Origin: Clostridia bacterium
GTDB lineage: Bacteria; Bacillota_A; Clostridia; Christensenellales; Aristaeellaceae
Direction of reading: 5' to 3'
DNA: 17,175 bases
Assembly (NCBI GenBank): GCA_017464225.1
Contig: JAFUDW010000070.1
Location: 1-17,175, forward strand
The translations under genes were made by a program, and so were the position numbers. A model generated the notes under the pieces. The model searched no databases. It saw nothing but the letters and a program-made list of their open reading frames with translations, and was not told the DNA's origin. Of the stretch, positions 1-6,496 are shown piece after piece (position 1 is the stretch's first letter; each line of letters opens with the position of its first letter).

Positions 1-1
1 G

Positions 2-559
2 ATCGACACCAGCGGCCTGCTGTCATCCATCGAGGCGGCGGACGCCGGGCTCAAAGCGGCCAACGTGCGCCTGCTGGGCACGGACTATGTGCGCGGCGGG
101 CTGGTGATGGTGCGCTTTGAGGGCGAAGTGGCCGCCGTGCAGGCCGCGGTGGACGCCGGCGCCATGGCCGCCCAGCGGGTGGGCGTGGTGCTCAGCGCTC
201 ATGTGATCCCCCGGGCCATGCCCGAGGTGTTCTGCATGCTGGCCAGCGATCCCTCGGTGGGCCCCGGCAGGCTGCACCAGGGCGGATGCGCCGCCTGCGG
301 CGGCTGCGAAGGCGGTATGCGGGAGCTGCGCGCCTGCGCCGCGGCCCCGAAAGAAACCGCCGAAGCGCCCAAAGAAAAGGAAAACGAAACGTCTCCCGCT
401 CAGCCCCCGGATCTGAACGCTCTGGCCAAATGGAAGGTGGTGGCGCTGCGCAGCTACACCCGCAGGCTGCCCGGCTTCCCGCTTACCGCCAACGAGATCC
501 GCTATGCCAATAAGGCGCAGCTGCTTTCTGCGCTGAAGGAATATTTCAAATTGCAGTAA
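2..559 (+). CDS. BMC-H shell protein with Cys-rich C-terminal extension (5' truncated)
   Basis: The gene runs in from the left edge, so its start is not visible. The first 80 or so residues are a BMC (PF00936-type) hexamer fold: SIEAADAGLKAANVRLLG, a pore loop YVRGGLV, FEGEVAAVQAAVDAGA, then HVIPR. Its pore loop carries an Arg where the two downstream hexamer paralogues have VGGG. A tail of about 100 residues follows. It has a C-X2-C-X2-C-X9-C cluster (codons at 287, 296, 305 and 335), a charged Ala/Pro/Lys/Glu linker, and a terminal segment LRSYTRRLPGFPLTANEI followed by ANKAQLLSAL. BMC-H proteins with such tails (PduK-like class) are known, and the FPL...I..ANK..LL ending recalls the tail motif of that class. 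The Cys cluster could bind metal or Fe-S, but this is inference. It heads the visible operon, 32 bases before the aldehyde dehydrogenase. The fold is certain; the tail function is unknown. Confidence 0.9.
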   Translation: MDTSGLLSSIEAADAGLKAANVRLLGTDYVRGGLVMVRFEGEVAAVQAAVDAGAMAAQRVGVVLSAHVIPRAMPEVFCMLASDPSVGPGRLHQGGCAACGGCEGGMRELRACAAAPKETAEAPKEKENETSPAQPPDLNALAKWKVVALRSYTRRLPGFPLTANEIRYANKAQLLSALKEYFKLQ

Positions 560-591
560 ACTGATATTTTTCAGGAAAGGAAGCGAACGCC

Positions 592-2067
592 ATGGAACTG
601 GATAAGGATCTTGCCTCCATACAGGAAGCGCGGGATCTGGTAAAGAAAGCCAAGGCCGCCCAGGCGGCGCTGGCGGAAATGGATCAGCAGCAGGTGGACC
701 GCATCGTGGCCTCCATGGCCGGCGCGGCCGAGCGCGCCGCCAGGCAGCTGGCCCAGATGGCGGTGGCCGATACCGGCTTTGGCAAGGAAAGCGACAAGAT
801 CGTCAAAAACCTGTTCGCCGCCCGCACGGTATACGACTATATCAAGGATGAAAAAACCATCGGCGTGATCCGCGAGGACACCCAGAAGAAGATGCTGGAG
901 GTGGCCATCCCCGTGGGCGTGGTGGCCGGGCTGGTGCCCAGCACCAATCCCACCAGCACCACCATCTTTAAGGCGCTGATCTCGGTAAAGGCGGGCAACG
1001 CGCTGATCGTATCGCCCCATCCCTCGGCGCTGAACTGCATCGGCGAGGCCGTGCGCATCCTGAACGCCGCCGCCATGGAGGCCGGCGCCCCCGACGGTCT
1101 GGTCACTATGATGACCATCCCCACGCTGGGCGGCACGGCGGAGCTCATGAAGCGCGTCAATATGATCATCGCCACCGGCGGCTCGGCCATGGTGAAGGCG
1201 GCTTATTCCTCGGGCACTCCCGCCCTGGGCGTGGGCCCGGGCAACGTGCCCGCCTATATCGAGCGCACGGCCGATATCCCTGCCGCCGTCCGCCGCATCA
1301 TCGCCAGCAAAACCTTCGATAACGGCACCATCTGCGCCTCCGAGCAGAGCGTGGTCACCGAGGACTGCATCCGGGACGAGGTCATCGCTCAGTTCAAGCG
1401 CCAGGGCGGCTACTTTGTATCGGGCGAGGAGCAGAAAAAGCTGGAGGCCATCATCAAGCGCCCGGGCGCCGATACCGTCAATCCCCGTATCGTGGGCAAG
1501 AGCGCTCTGGATATCGCCAAGCTGGCGGGCATCACCGTGCCCCAGGATACCAAGGTGATCCTGTGCGAGCAGGACGGCGTGGGCAAGGAATACCCCTTCT
1601 CCATCGAAAAGCTTTCGCCGCTGCTGGCCTTTTACACCACGCCGGACTGGCAGCACGCCTGCGAGCGCTGCCTGGAGCTGCTGCGCTTTGGCGGCATCGG
1701 CCACAGCCTGTCCATCCATACCAACAACCCTGAACTGGTGCGCACCTTCGTGCTCAAAAAACCGGTGTCCCGCCTGCTGGTCAATACCGGCTCCACCCAG
1801 GGCGGCATCGGCGCCACCACCGGCATCAGCCCCTCCTTTACCCTGGGCTGCGGCGCTGTGGGCGGCAGCGCCACCAGCGATAACGTGACGGTGCACCATC
1901 TGTACCAGATCCGCCGGGCGGCCTACGGGCTCATTGAGCCCGAGGACGTGGGCAAGCGGATCGGCGGCTGCCCGTCCTGCGCCCCCGCGCCCGCCGCCGG
2001 CGGCATGACCGCCGATGAAATGGAGCGCATCGTCCAGGCCGTGCTCCGCCAGGTGCGCGGACAGTAA
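592..2067 (+). CDS. eutE: CoA-acylating aldehyde dehydrogenase (EutE/PduP family), BMC cargo
   Basis: This enzyme oxidises the aldehyde made by the signature enzyme (acetaldehyde or propionaldehyde) to acyl-CoA using NAD+ and CoA inside the microcompartment. The 491 residues carry the family hallmarks: VPSTNPTSTTIFKAL near residue 115, GVGPGNVPAYI near 215, and the catalytic Cys248 in NGTICASEQS. The usual N-terminal encapsulation helix is absent. Instead, after a flexible GGCPSCAPAPAAGG linker, the protein ends in MTADEMERIVQAVLRQVRGQ, an amphipathic helix of encapsulation-peptide type. This explains why the protein is about 25 residues longer than EutE or PduP (about 465). It starts at ATG 592 behind an AGGAAAGGAAG ribosome site and lies between shell genes, as in eut and glycyl-radical BMC loci. 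The family is secure; whether the substrate is acetaldehyde or propionaldehyde cannot be told. Confidence 0.95.
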   Translation: MELDKDLASIQEARDLVKKAKAAQAALAEMDQQQVDRIVASMAGAAERAARQLAQMAVADTGFGKESDKIVKNLFAARTVYDYIKDEKTIGVIREDTQKKMLEVAIPVGVVAGLVPSTNPTSTTIFKALISVKAGNALIVSPHPSALNCIGEAVRILNAAAMEAGAPDGLVTMMTIPTLGGTAELMKRVNMIIATGGSAMVKAAYSSGTPALGVGPGNVPAYIERTADIPAAVRRIIASKTFDNGTICASEQSVVTEDCIRDEVIAQFKRQGGYFVSGEEQKKLEAIIKRPGADTVNPRIVGKSALDIAKLAGITVPQDTKVILCEQDGVGKEYPFSIEKLSPLLAFYTTPDWQHACERCLELLRFGGIGHSLSIHTNNPELVRTFVLKKPVSRLLVNTGSTQGGIGATTGISPSFTLGCGAVGGSATSDNVTVHHLYQIRRAAYGLIEPEDVGKRIGGCPSCAPAPAAGGMTADEMERIVQAVLRQVRGQ

Positions 2068-2076
2068 CGTTTTTCC

Positions 2077-2091
2077 GCCTGCGCGGCAGGC
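2077..2091 (+). other. Intercistronic hairpin between eutE and the first eutM
   Basis: GCCTGC and GCAGGC pair around a GCG loop, ten bases after the aldehyde dehydrogenase stop codon. No T-tract follows on the + strand, so it is not a convincing terminator. A role in mRNA stability or processing, allowing shell-protein message to outlast enzyme message, is inference. Confidence 0.45.
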
Positions 2092-2132
2092 TGAAGCTGT
2101 ATAAATGAACGATCATTTTGAGGAGGTTCTTT

Positions 2133-2429
2133 ATGAATCAGGATTATGAAAAGATCGCCCTGGGCATGGTGGAAACGAAGGGCCTGGTGGGCTCTGTGGA
2201 AGCCGCCGATGCCATGGTGAAGGCGGCCAACGTGACCTTGATCGGCAAGGTGCACGTGGGCGGCGGACTGGTCACCGTGATGGTGCGCGGCGACGTGGGC
2301 GCCGTGAAGGCCGCCACCGACGCCGGCGCGGCAGCCGCCCAGCGCGTGGGCGAATTGATCTCGGTGCACGTCATTCCCCGTCCCCATCCCGAAGTGGAAG
2401 GCATTCTGCCCCATATCGACGTAAAGTAA
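2133..2429 (+). CDS. eutM: BMC-H hexameric shell protein (EutM/PduA-like), copy 1
   Basis: This is a major facet protein of the microcompartment: six copies form a flat hexagonal tile with a central pore for metabolite passage. The 98 residues are a single BMC domain with [20 protein letters not shown], pore loop [26 protein letters not shown] and [15 protein letters not shown], closely matching EutM and PduA, with the GGG pore resembling EutM. ATG 2133 is chosen because AGGAGG (2121-2126) lies seven bases upstream; an in-frame TTG at 2118 would place the ribosome site inside the coding region. The next gene is a near duplicate only 15 bases downstream. Confidence 0.96.
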   Translation: MNQDYEKIALGMVETKGLVGSVEAADAMVKAANVTLIGKVHVGGGLVTVMVRGDVGAVKAATDAGAAAAQRVGELISVHVIPRPHPEVEGILPHIDVK

Positions 2430-2444
2430 AACAGGAGGTACCCC

Positions 2445-2732
2445 ATGAATTACGATAAGATCGCTCTTGGCATGATCGAGACCCGCGGCCTCATTGGCTC
2501 CATCGAAGCGGCGGACGCCATGGTGAAGGCGGCCGATGTGACGCTGATCGGCAAGGTGCACGTGGGCGGCGGACTGGTCACCGTGATGGTGCGCGGCGAA
2601 GTGGGCGCCGTCAAAGCGGCGGTGGATGCCGGCGCGGCGGCCGCCCAGCGCGTGGGCAACCTGATTTCCCAGCATGTCATTCCCCGTCCCCATGGCGAGG
2701 TGGAAGGCATCCTGCCCCATATCGACGCGTAA
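2445..2732 (+). CDS. eutM: BMC-H hexameric shell protein (EutM/PduA-like), copy 2
   Basis: This is a second canonical hexamer protein of 95 residues, with the same pore loop (HVGGGLVTV) and the same C-terminal [19 protein letters not shown] as its upstream neighbour. It starts at ATG 2445 after an AGGAGG site. Identity with copy 1 extends to the DNA: 2545-2599 is base-for-base the same as 2239-2293 (55 bases), which points to recent tandem duplication or gene conversion. The few differences (a slightly shorter N-terminus, N to D after AA, D to E in the RGE strand) lie away from the pore. The two may form mixed hexamers or mixed facets. The family call is secure. Confidence 0.96.
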   Translation: MNYDKIALGMIETRGLIGSIEAADAMVKAADVTLIGKVHVGGGLVTVMVRGEVGAVKAAVDAGAAAAQRVGNLISQHVIPRPHGEVEGILPHIDA

Positions 2733-2785
2733 TCCGCCCGCGTTTTCCCTTTGACGCGCTCCCATTGTAAGGAGGCTTATTTCCC

Positions 2786-3451
2786 ATGCGCTATATTACC
2801 GAGCGCGAGCTCCGCGACCAGTTTGCGGGCGGCGTGCCCGAGCAGTACCAGGTGCCTGCCGATTGCAGGCTCACGCCCGCGGCCCGGCAGTACCTGATGG
2901 ATCTGCGCCTGTACCGCCACGCCCCCGGCCCCCGTCCGGGGACGGCGGTATCCCCGGGCGGCGTCAAGCCTGAGCATATGACCAACCTGAACGCCCGGGA
3001 GCTGGTATGCAAAACGCATCCGCGCATCCTGCTGCGGGGAAAGCTGGACACGCTGGAAAGCGATATCCTGGTGCTCCAGACGTCCTGCGGCGCGGAATGG
3101 CGCGCCCCGTTGGGGGATGCCCTGAACCTGGTGCGGGCAGTGCTGGCCGCCGAGGTGCGGGAAGGGCCGCTGGCGCCCTGGACACTGGACGGCATGTCGG
3201 CGGAAGAGGTACATCGGTGCTCCCATCATCCCGAGGAGTTCGGCTTTCCCGGCCATATCCTGCCCGCGCCGGAGCACGGGCTGTTTGCCGCGCAGCTCAA
3301 TCGCCTGCGGGCCATCACCCGGGAAACAGAGCTGGCCGCCGTGCAGGCCTTCTGGGACGGGCAGCGGGTGACCCGAGAGGATATCATCCTGGCGCTCAAC
3401 CGCCTTTCAAGTTATTTTTACGTGCTGCAGCTGCGCGCGGCACGCCGCTGA
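2786..3451 (+). CDS. eutT: EutT-like ATP:cob(I)alamin adenosyltransferase
   Basis: EutT transfers the adenosyl group of ATP to reduced corrinoid, making the coenzyme B12 needed by ethanolamine ammonia-lyase or diol dehydratase. The 221-residue protein follows the EutT layout. An N-terminal segment (YITERELR... LPADCRLTPAARQYL, about residues 3-38, where this copy reads VPADC) is followed by the adenosyltransferase helical domain with LSDEDLHRLSH-like MSAEEVHRCSHHPEEFGF, HGLFAAQLNRLRAITRETEL and a C-terminal DIILALNRLSSYFYVL. The HX11CCX2C metal motif of the enterobacterial enzyme is not present; the corresponding stretch holds only isolated cysteines. This may place it in the metal-independent Firmicutes-type EutT class, or it may be catalytically altered. 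It starts at ATG 2786 after AAGGAGG and sits between shell genes and pduL, the order seen in Firmicutes eut operons. Confidence 0.85.
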   Translation: MRYITERELRDQFAGGVPEQYQVPADCRLTPAARQYLMDLRLYRHAPGPRPGTAVSPGGVKPEHMTNLNARELVCKTHPRILLRGKLDTLESDILVLQTSCGAEWRAPLGDALNLVRAVLAAEVREGPLAPWTLDGMSAEEVHRCSHHPEEFGFPGHILPAPEHGLFAAQLNRLRAITRETELAAVQAFWDGQRVTREDIILALNRLSSYFYVLQLRAARR

Positions 3452-3466
3452 TGGGGAGGAATGACC

Positions 3467-4321
3467 ATGGATCCCATTGAAGCCATCGTTCGCGAGGTGC
3501 TCTCCCGGCTGCAAAGCGAAAAGGGAGCATGCTCAGATCGCCTGATCCCGGCGGAAATGTCCGCCCGGCATGTGCACCTGTCCGCCGAGGATCTCAAAGC
3601 GCTGTTCGGCGTCGATCAGCTGAACTGCGTCCGGCAGATTTCCCAGCCTGGGCAGTTCCTTTCGGACTGCCGGGTGCGGCTCATCGGCCCCAAGGGCATA
3701 CTGGATAACGTGGCGGTGCTGGGCCCTGTGCGCAGCGCCACGCAGGTGGAGATTTCGGCCACCGACGCGCGGACGCTGGGCATTGCAGCGCCGGTGCGCC
3801 TGTCGGGCGAGCTCAATGACGCCGCGCCCGTGACCCTGCAAGCCGGCGGCGTAGTGATCACCCGCAAGGCCGCCATCATCGCCAAGCGCCATCTGCATAT
3901 GACGCCCGCTGACGCCGCCGCTTTCGGCGTAAAGCACGGGCAGAGCGTATGCGTGCGGGTGCTGGGCAGCCGTCCGCTGATCCTGGAGGACGTGCCGGTG
4001 CGCGTCAGCGAGCAGTCCGCCTTGGCGCTGCATATCGATACCGACGAGGCCAACGCCGCAGGCGCCGGAAAGGACTGCGCCTGCCAGATCGTGGGATGCT
4101 CCGCGCCGACGGCGTGTGCTCCCAGTGCTCCCACAGCGGCTCCCACGGCGGCGGCTCCGGCGTGCCAGACGCTGCCGGGCAAGCTGATCACCGAGCAAGA
4201 TATCAAAAAACTGCACAAGGACGGTGTAAACTGCCTGCGTCTGGAAAAAGGGCAGATCATCACGCCCCTGGCCCGGGACACGGCCAAGGCGGCAGGCATC
4301 AAACTGACGTACGGAGGCTGA
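3467..4321 (+). CDS. pduL: PduL-type phosphotransacylase with N-terminal encapsulation helix and extra C-terminal microdomain
   Basis: PduL (EutD role in Firmicutes eut loci) swaps CoA for phosphate on acyl-CoA, recycling CoA inside the shell and exporting acyl-phosphate for ATP synthesis. The first residues, MDPIEAIVREVLSRLQSE, form an amphipathic encapsulation helix. The PduL domain spans about residues 28-205 and keeps the metal-binding histidines: H35 and H37 in SARHVHLS, H142 and H144 in KRHLHM, and H189 in LALHIDTDE. After an Ala/Pro/Cys linker (about 210-235), a 45-residue tail KLITEQDIKKLHKDG... IITPLARDTAKAAGI is added, making the protein about 284 residues instead of about 210. ATG 3467 is preferred over ATG 3461 because GGGAGG (3454-3459) sits only one base from the latter and seven from the former. 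Confidence 0.93.
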   Translation: MDPIEAIVREVLSRLQSEKGACSDRLIPAEMSARHVHLSAEDLKALFGVDQLNCVRQISQPGQFLSDCRVRLIGPKGILDNVAVLGPVRSATQVEISATDARTLGIAAPVRLSGELNDAAPVTLQAGGVVITRKAAIIAKRHLHMTPADAAAFGVKHGQSVCVRVLGSRPLILEDVPVRVSEQSALALHIDTDEANAAGAGKDCACQIVGCSAPTACAPSAPTAAPTAAAPACQTLPGKLITEQDIKKLHKDGVNCLRLEKGQIITPLARDTAKAAGIKLTYGG

Positions 4322-4325
4322 GCCT

Positions 4326-4598
4326 ATGTTCATAGCAAAAGTGGTTGGCAACCTGTGGGCCACCCGCAAGGAAGACACGCTGGTGGGCCGCAAGCTGATG
4401 ATCGTGGAACCCGCGAAGCTGGACGGCACGCCCACCGGCGAGCAGCTGGTGGCGGTGGACACCATTGACGCCGGCATCGGCGAAATGGTGATCGTAGCCC
4501 AGGGCTCCTCCGCCCGGAAGGCCGTGGGCCAGCAGGATTCCCCCGTGGACGCCGCCATCGTGGCCATCATCGATATCCATGAGGTGCAGGGCAAATGA
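4326..4598 (+). CDS. eutN: BMC-P pentameric vertex protein (EutN/CcmL family)
   Basis: Five copies cap each vertex of the polyhedral shell. The 90-residue sequence has the family start MFIAKVVGNLWATRKEDTLVGRKLMIVEP, a central AVDTIDAGIGEMVIVAQGSSAR and the C-terminal DAAIVAIIDIHEV, with the length expected of EutN/CcmL. GGAGG lies seven bases before ATG 4326, and the gene begins four bases after the pduL stop. Its last codons overlap the start of the next gene by four bases (ATGA), so the two are probably translationally coupled. Only one vertex gene is visible. Confidence 0.96.
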   Translation: MFIAKVVGNLWATRKEDTLVGRKLMIVEPAKLDGTPTGEQLVAVDTIDAGIGEMVIVAQGSSARKAVGQQDSPVDAAIVAIIDIHEVQGK

Positions 4599-5914
4599 GC
4601 GAGATCGATCTGCTGCGCCAGGGCGGCGTTGTGGGCGGCGGCGGCGCGGGCTTTCCGCTTTGGAAAAAGCTTTCGTCCCCGGCGGAAACGCTGCTGATCA
4701 ACGGCGCTGAATGCGAGCCGCTGCTGAAAAGCGACCAATACCTGATGCGCCGCTACCCGGCGGAGCTGGTCGAGGCCGCCTCCCGCCTGGCAGCCATCGT
4801 GGGCGCCAAGGAAGCGGTGATCTGCCTCAAGGACCATTATACGGAGCAGATCGGTGCGCTGAAAGTCGCCTTGTCCCAGCGTGCGCTGACGCCGCCTGTG
4901 CGCGTTCATCTGCTGCCCACGGTATACCCCATCGGCGATGAGCAGGCGTTGGTGCACAGCGCCACGGGCCGCGTGGTGCCTCCGGGCGCGCTGCCCGGGG
5001 CGGTGGGCTGCACGGTGGTCAGCGTTTCCACCGCGCTCAACGCCCAGCGCGCGCTCATGGGCAAGCCTGTTACCCAGCGGTTCGTCACCGTGGCGGGCGA
5101 GGTAAAGCGCCCCGGCGTTTATCGCGCGCCCATCGGCATGCCTGTGCGCCTGCTGCTGGAAGCGGCGGGCGGGCTCACCGTGCCAAACGCCCGGCTGATC
5201 CTGGGCGGGCCCATGATGGGGCCGCTGTCCGCTCCGGACGCCGAAAGCGTGGTCACCAAAACGCTGGGCGGCGTGCTGGCGCTCCCGGCGGAGCACACGC
5301 TGGTGCGCCATGCCGAATTATCCATGGAGCAGGCCCGGGTGCGCGCCCGTTCGGCCTGCATCCAGTGCCGCACCTGCACCGATCTGTGCCCGCGGCATTT
5401 ACTGGGCCATCCCATCTATCCTCATTTGACCATGCGCGCCTTCGCGTCGGGCGACCGGCTGGAGCCCTCGGCCCTGCTGTGCATGGAGTGCGGCGTTTGC
5501 GAAATGTATGCCTGCCCCATGGGGCTCAATCCCCGGCGTATCCAGCAAAAGCAGAAGGCCGAGCTGCGGCAGCGGGGCGATAAGCCTGTCTTTGCGCTGA
5601 AGGAGCCCCCCGCCCTGGCGGAATACCATCAGGCGCCCTCGGGCCGCGTGCTGGCGCGCATCAACGCCGCCCGCTACGATATCCCGGTGCCCGAGGAGGC
5701 CGTCGCCGTTGCCTCGCCCATGGTATGCGTGCCCTTGAAGCAGCATATCGGCGCTCCGGCGGTCGCCTGCGTGGCCCCGGGTGACCAGGTGCAGCGCGGC
5801 GACGTCATCGGCCGCATGGCCGAAGGCGCGCTGGGCGCCGACGTTCACGCCAGCGTCTGCGGCGTGGTGGAGCGCGTGGAGGGCGGCATGGTGGTCATCC
5901 GCAGCCGCGCATAA
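4595..5914 (+). CDS. pduS: PduS-like flavin/Fe-S reductase (RnfC-related), BMC electron-transfer protein
   Basis: PduS is an FMN and [4Fe-4S] protein linked to cob(III)alamin reduction and possibly to NADH recycling across the shell. The 439 residues show, in order: a glycine-rich flavin/nucleotide segment (GGVVGGGGAGFPLWKKL, about 9-25) with NGAECEPLL; an RnfC-like core; an SLBB-like segment (TVAGEVKRPGVYRAPIG, about 168-184); and two ferredoxin-like cluster motifs. These are C255-X2-C258-X2-C261-X3-C265 followed by Pro, and C296-X2-C299-X2-C302-X4-C307 followed by Pro. The C-terminal barrel (VAPGDQVQRGDVIGR... GANVHAS-like GADVHASVCGVVE) is typical of PduS. It overlaps eutN by four bases and is followed 20 bases later by its usual partner pduT. 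The family is secure; which electron acceptor it serves here depends on the unseen signature enzyme. Confidence 0.93.
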   Translation: MSEIDLLRQGGVVGGGGAGFPLWKKLSSPAETLLINGAECEPLLKSDQYLMRRYPAELVEAASRLAAIVGAKEAVICLKDHYTEQIGALKVALSQRALTPPVRVHLLPTVYPIGDEQALVHSATGRVVPPGALPGAVGCTVVSVSTALNAQRALMGKPVTQRFVTVAGEVKRPGVYRAPIGMPVRLLLEAAGGLTVPNARLILGGPMMGPLSAPDAESVVTKTLGGVLALPAEHTLVRHAELSMEQARVRARSACIQCRTCTDLCPRHLLGHPIYPHLTMRAFASGDRLEPSALLCMECGVCEMYACPMGLNPRRIQQKQKAELRQRGDKPVFALKEPPALAEYHQAPSGRVLARINAARYDIPVPEEAVAVASPMVCVPLKQHIGAPAVACVAPGDQVQRGDVIGRMAEGALGADVHASVCGVVERVEGGMVVIRSRA

Positions 5915-5933
5915 CAGGAAAGGATAAACAGCC

Positions 5934-6479
5934 ATGATTTCTTTGGGTCTGCTGGAATTGAACAGCATCGCGCGGGGCGTCATCGCCGGCGACGCCATGC
6001 TGAAAGCGGCGGAGGTGACGCTGCTCCGCGCAGGCGCGGTATGCCCGGGCAAGTATACGGTGGTCATCTATGGCGAGGTGGCCGCGGTGGCCGCCGCCAT
6101 GGACGCGGGCAAGCGCTACGCGGGCGAATACCTGGTGGATGATCTGACCATCGCCAGCCTGGATCCCCAGGTGGTGCAGGCCATATCGGGCGGCAATCCG
6201 CCATCGGAGCTGAACGCCATGGGCGTGATGGAGTTTTACTCCATCGCCGCCGCCGTGGTGGCGGCCGATCTGGCGGCCAAGGCGGCCGACGTGCGGCTGA
6301 TGGAGGTGCGGCTGGGCCTGGGCATCGGCGGCAAATCCTATGTGACGCTCTGCGGCGAGGTGGCCGCGGTGCAGGCCGCCATCGACGCGGGCACCGTGCC
6401 CGCCAAGCGCGAAGGCACCCTGGTTTCCACCTGCGTGATCCCCTCGCCCCGGCGCGAGATCTTTGAAGCCATGCTGTAA
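5934..6479 (+). CDS. pduT: BMC-T trimeric shell protein with Fe-S pore cysteine (PduT-like)
   Basis: This 181-residue protein has two tandem BMC domains (about 1-90 and 95-181), so a trimer mimics a hexamer tile. Domain 1 has LGLLELNSIARGVIAGDAML and domain 2 has AMGVMEFYSIAAAVVAADLA. Cys37 in AVCPGKYTVVIYG aligns with the PduT cysteine (motif ICPGK) that, by trimer symmetry, holds one [4Fe-4S] cluster at the central pore. This suggests the tile conducts electrons between the lumen and cytosol, working with PduS encoded just upstream. AGGAAAGG precedes ATG 5934. A EutL-type trimer is not seen in the window. The BMC-T call is certain; the Fe-S role rests on the conserved Cys and the PduS neighbour. 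Confidence 0.93.
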   Translation: MISLGLLELNSIARGVIAGDAMLKAAEVTLLRAGAVCPGKYTVVIYGEVAAVAAAMDAGKRYAGEYLVDDLTIASLDPQVVQAISGGNPPSELNAMGVMEFYSIAAAVVAADLAAKAADVRLMEVRLGLGIGGKSYVTLCGEVAAVQAAIDAGTVPAKREGTLVSTCVIPSPRREIFEAML

Positions 6480-6496
6480 TATAAAGGAGAGTTGAC

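Noticed and set aside
571..1899. Long minus-strand open frame opposite the aldehyde dehydrogenase
   Set aside because: It is Gly/His/Ala/Asp-rich low-complexity translation typical of the antisense of a GC-rich gene, and the + strand gene is unmistakable.
3533..5311. 592-codon minus-strand open frame across pduL, eutN and pduS
   Set aside because: It crosses three well-recognised genes, is rich in Arg/Gly/His/Ala and has no recognisable domain.
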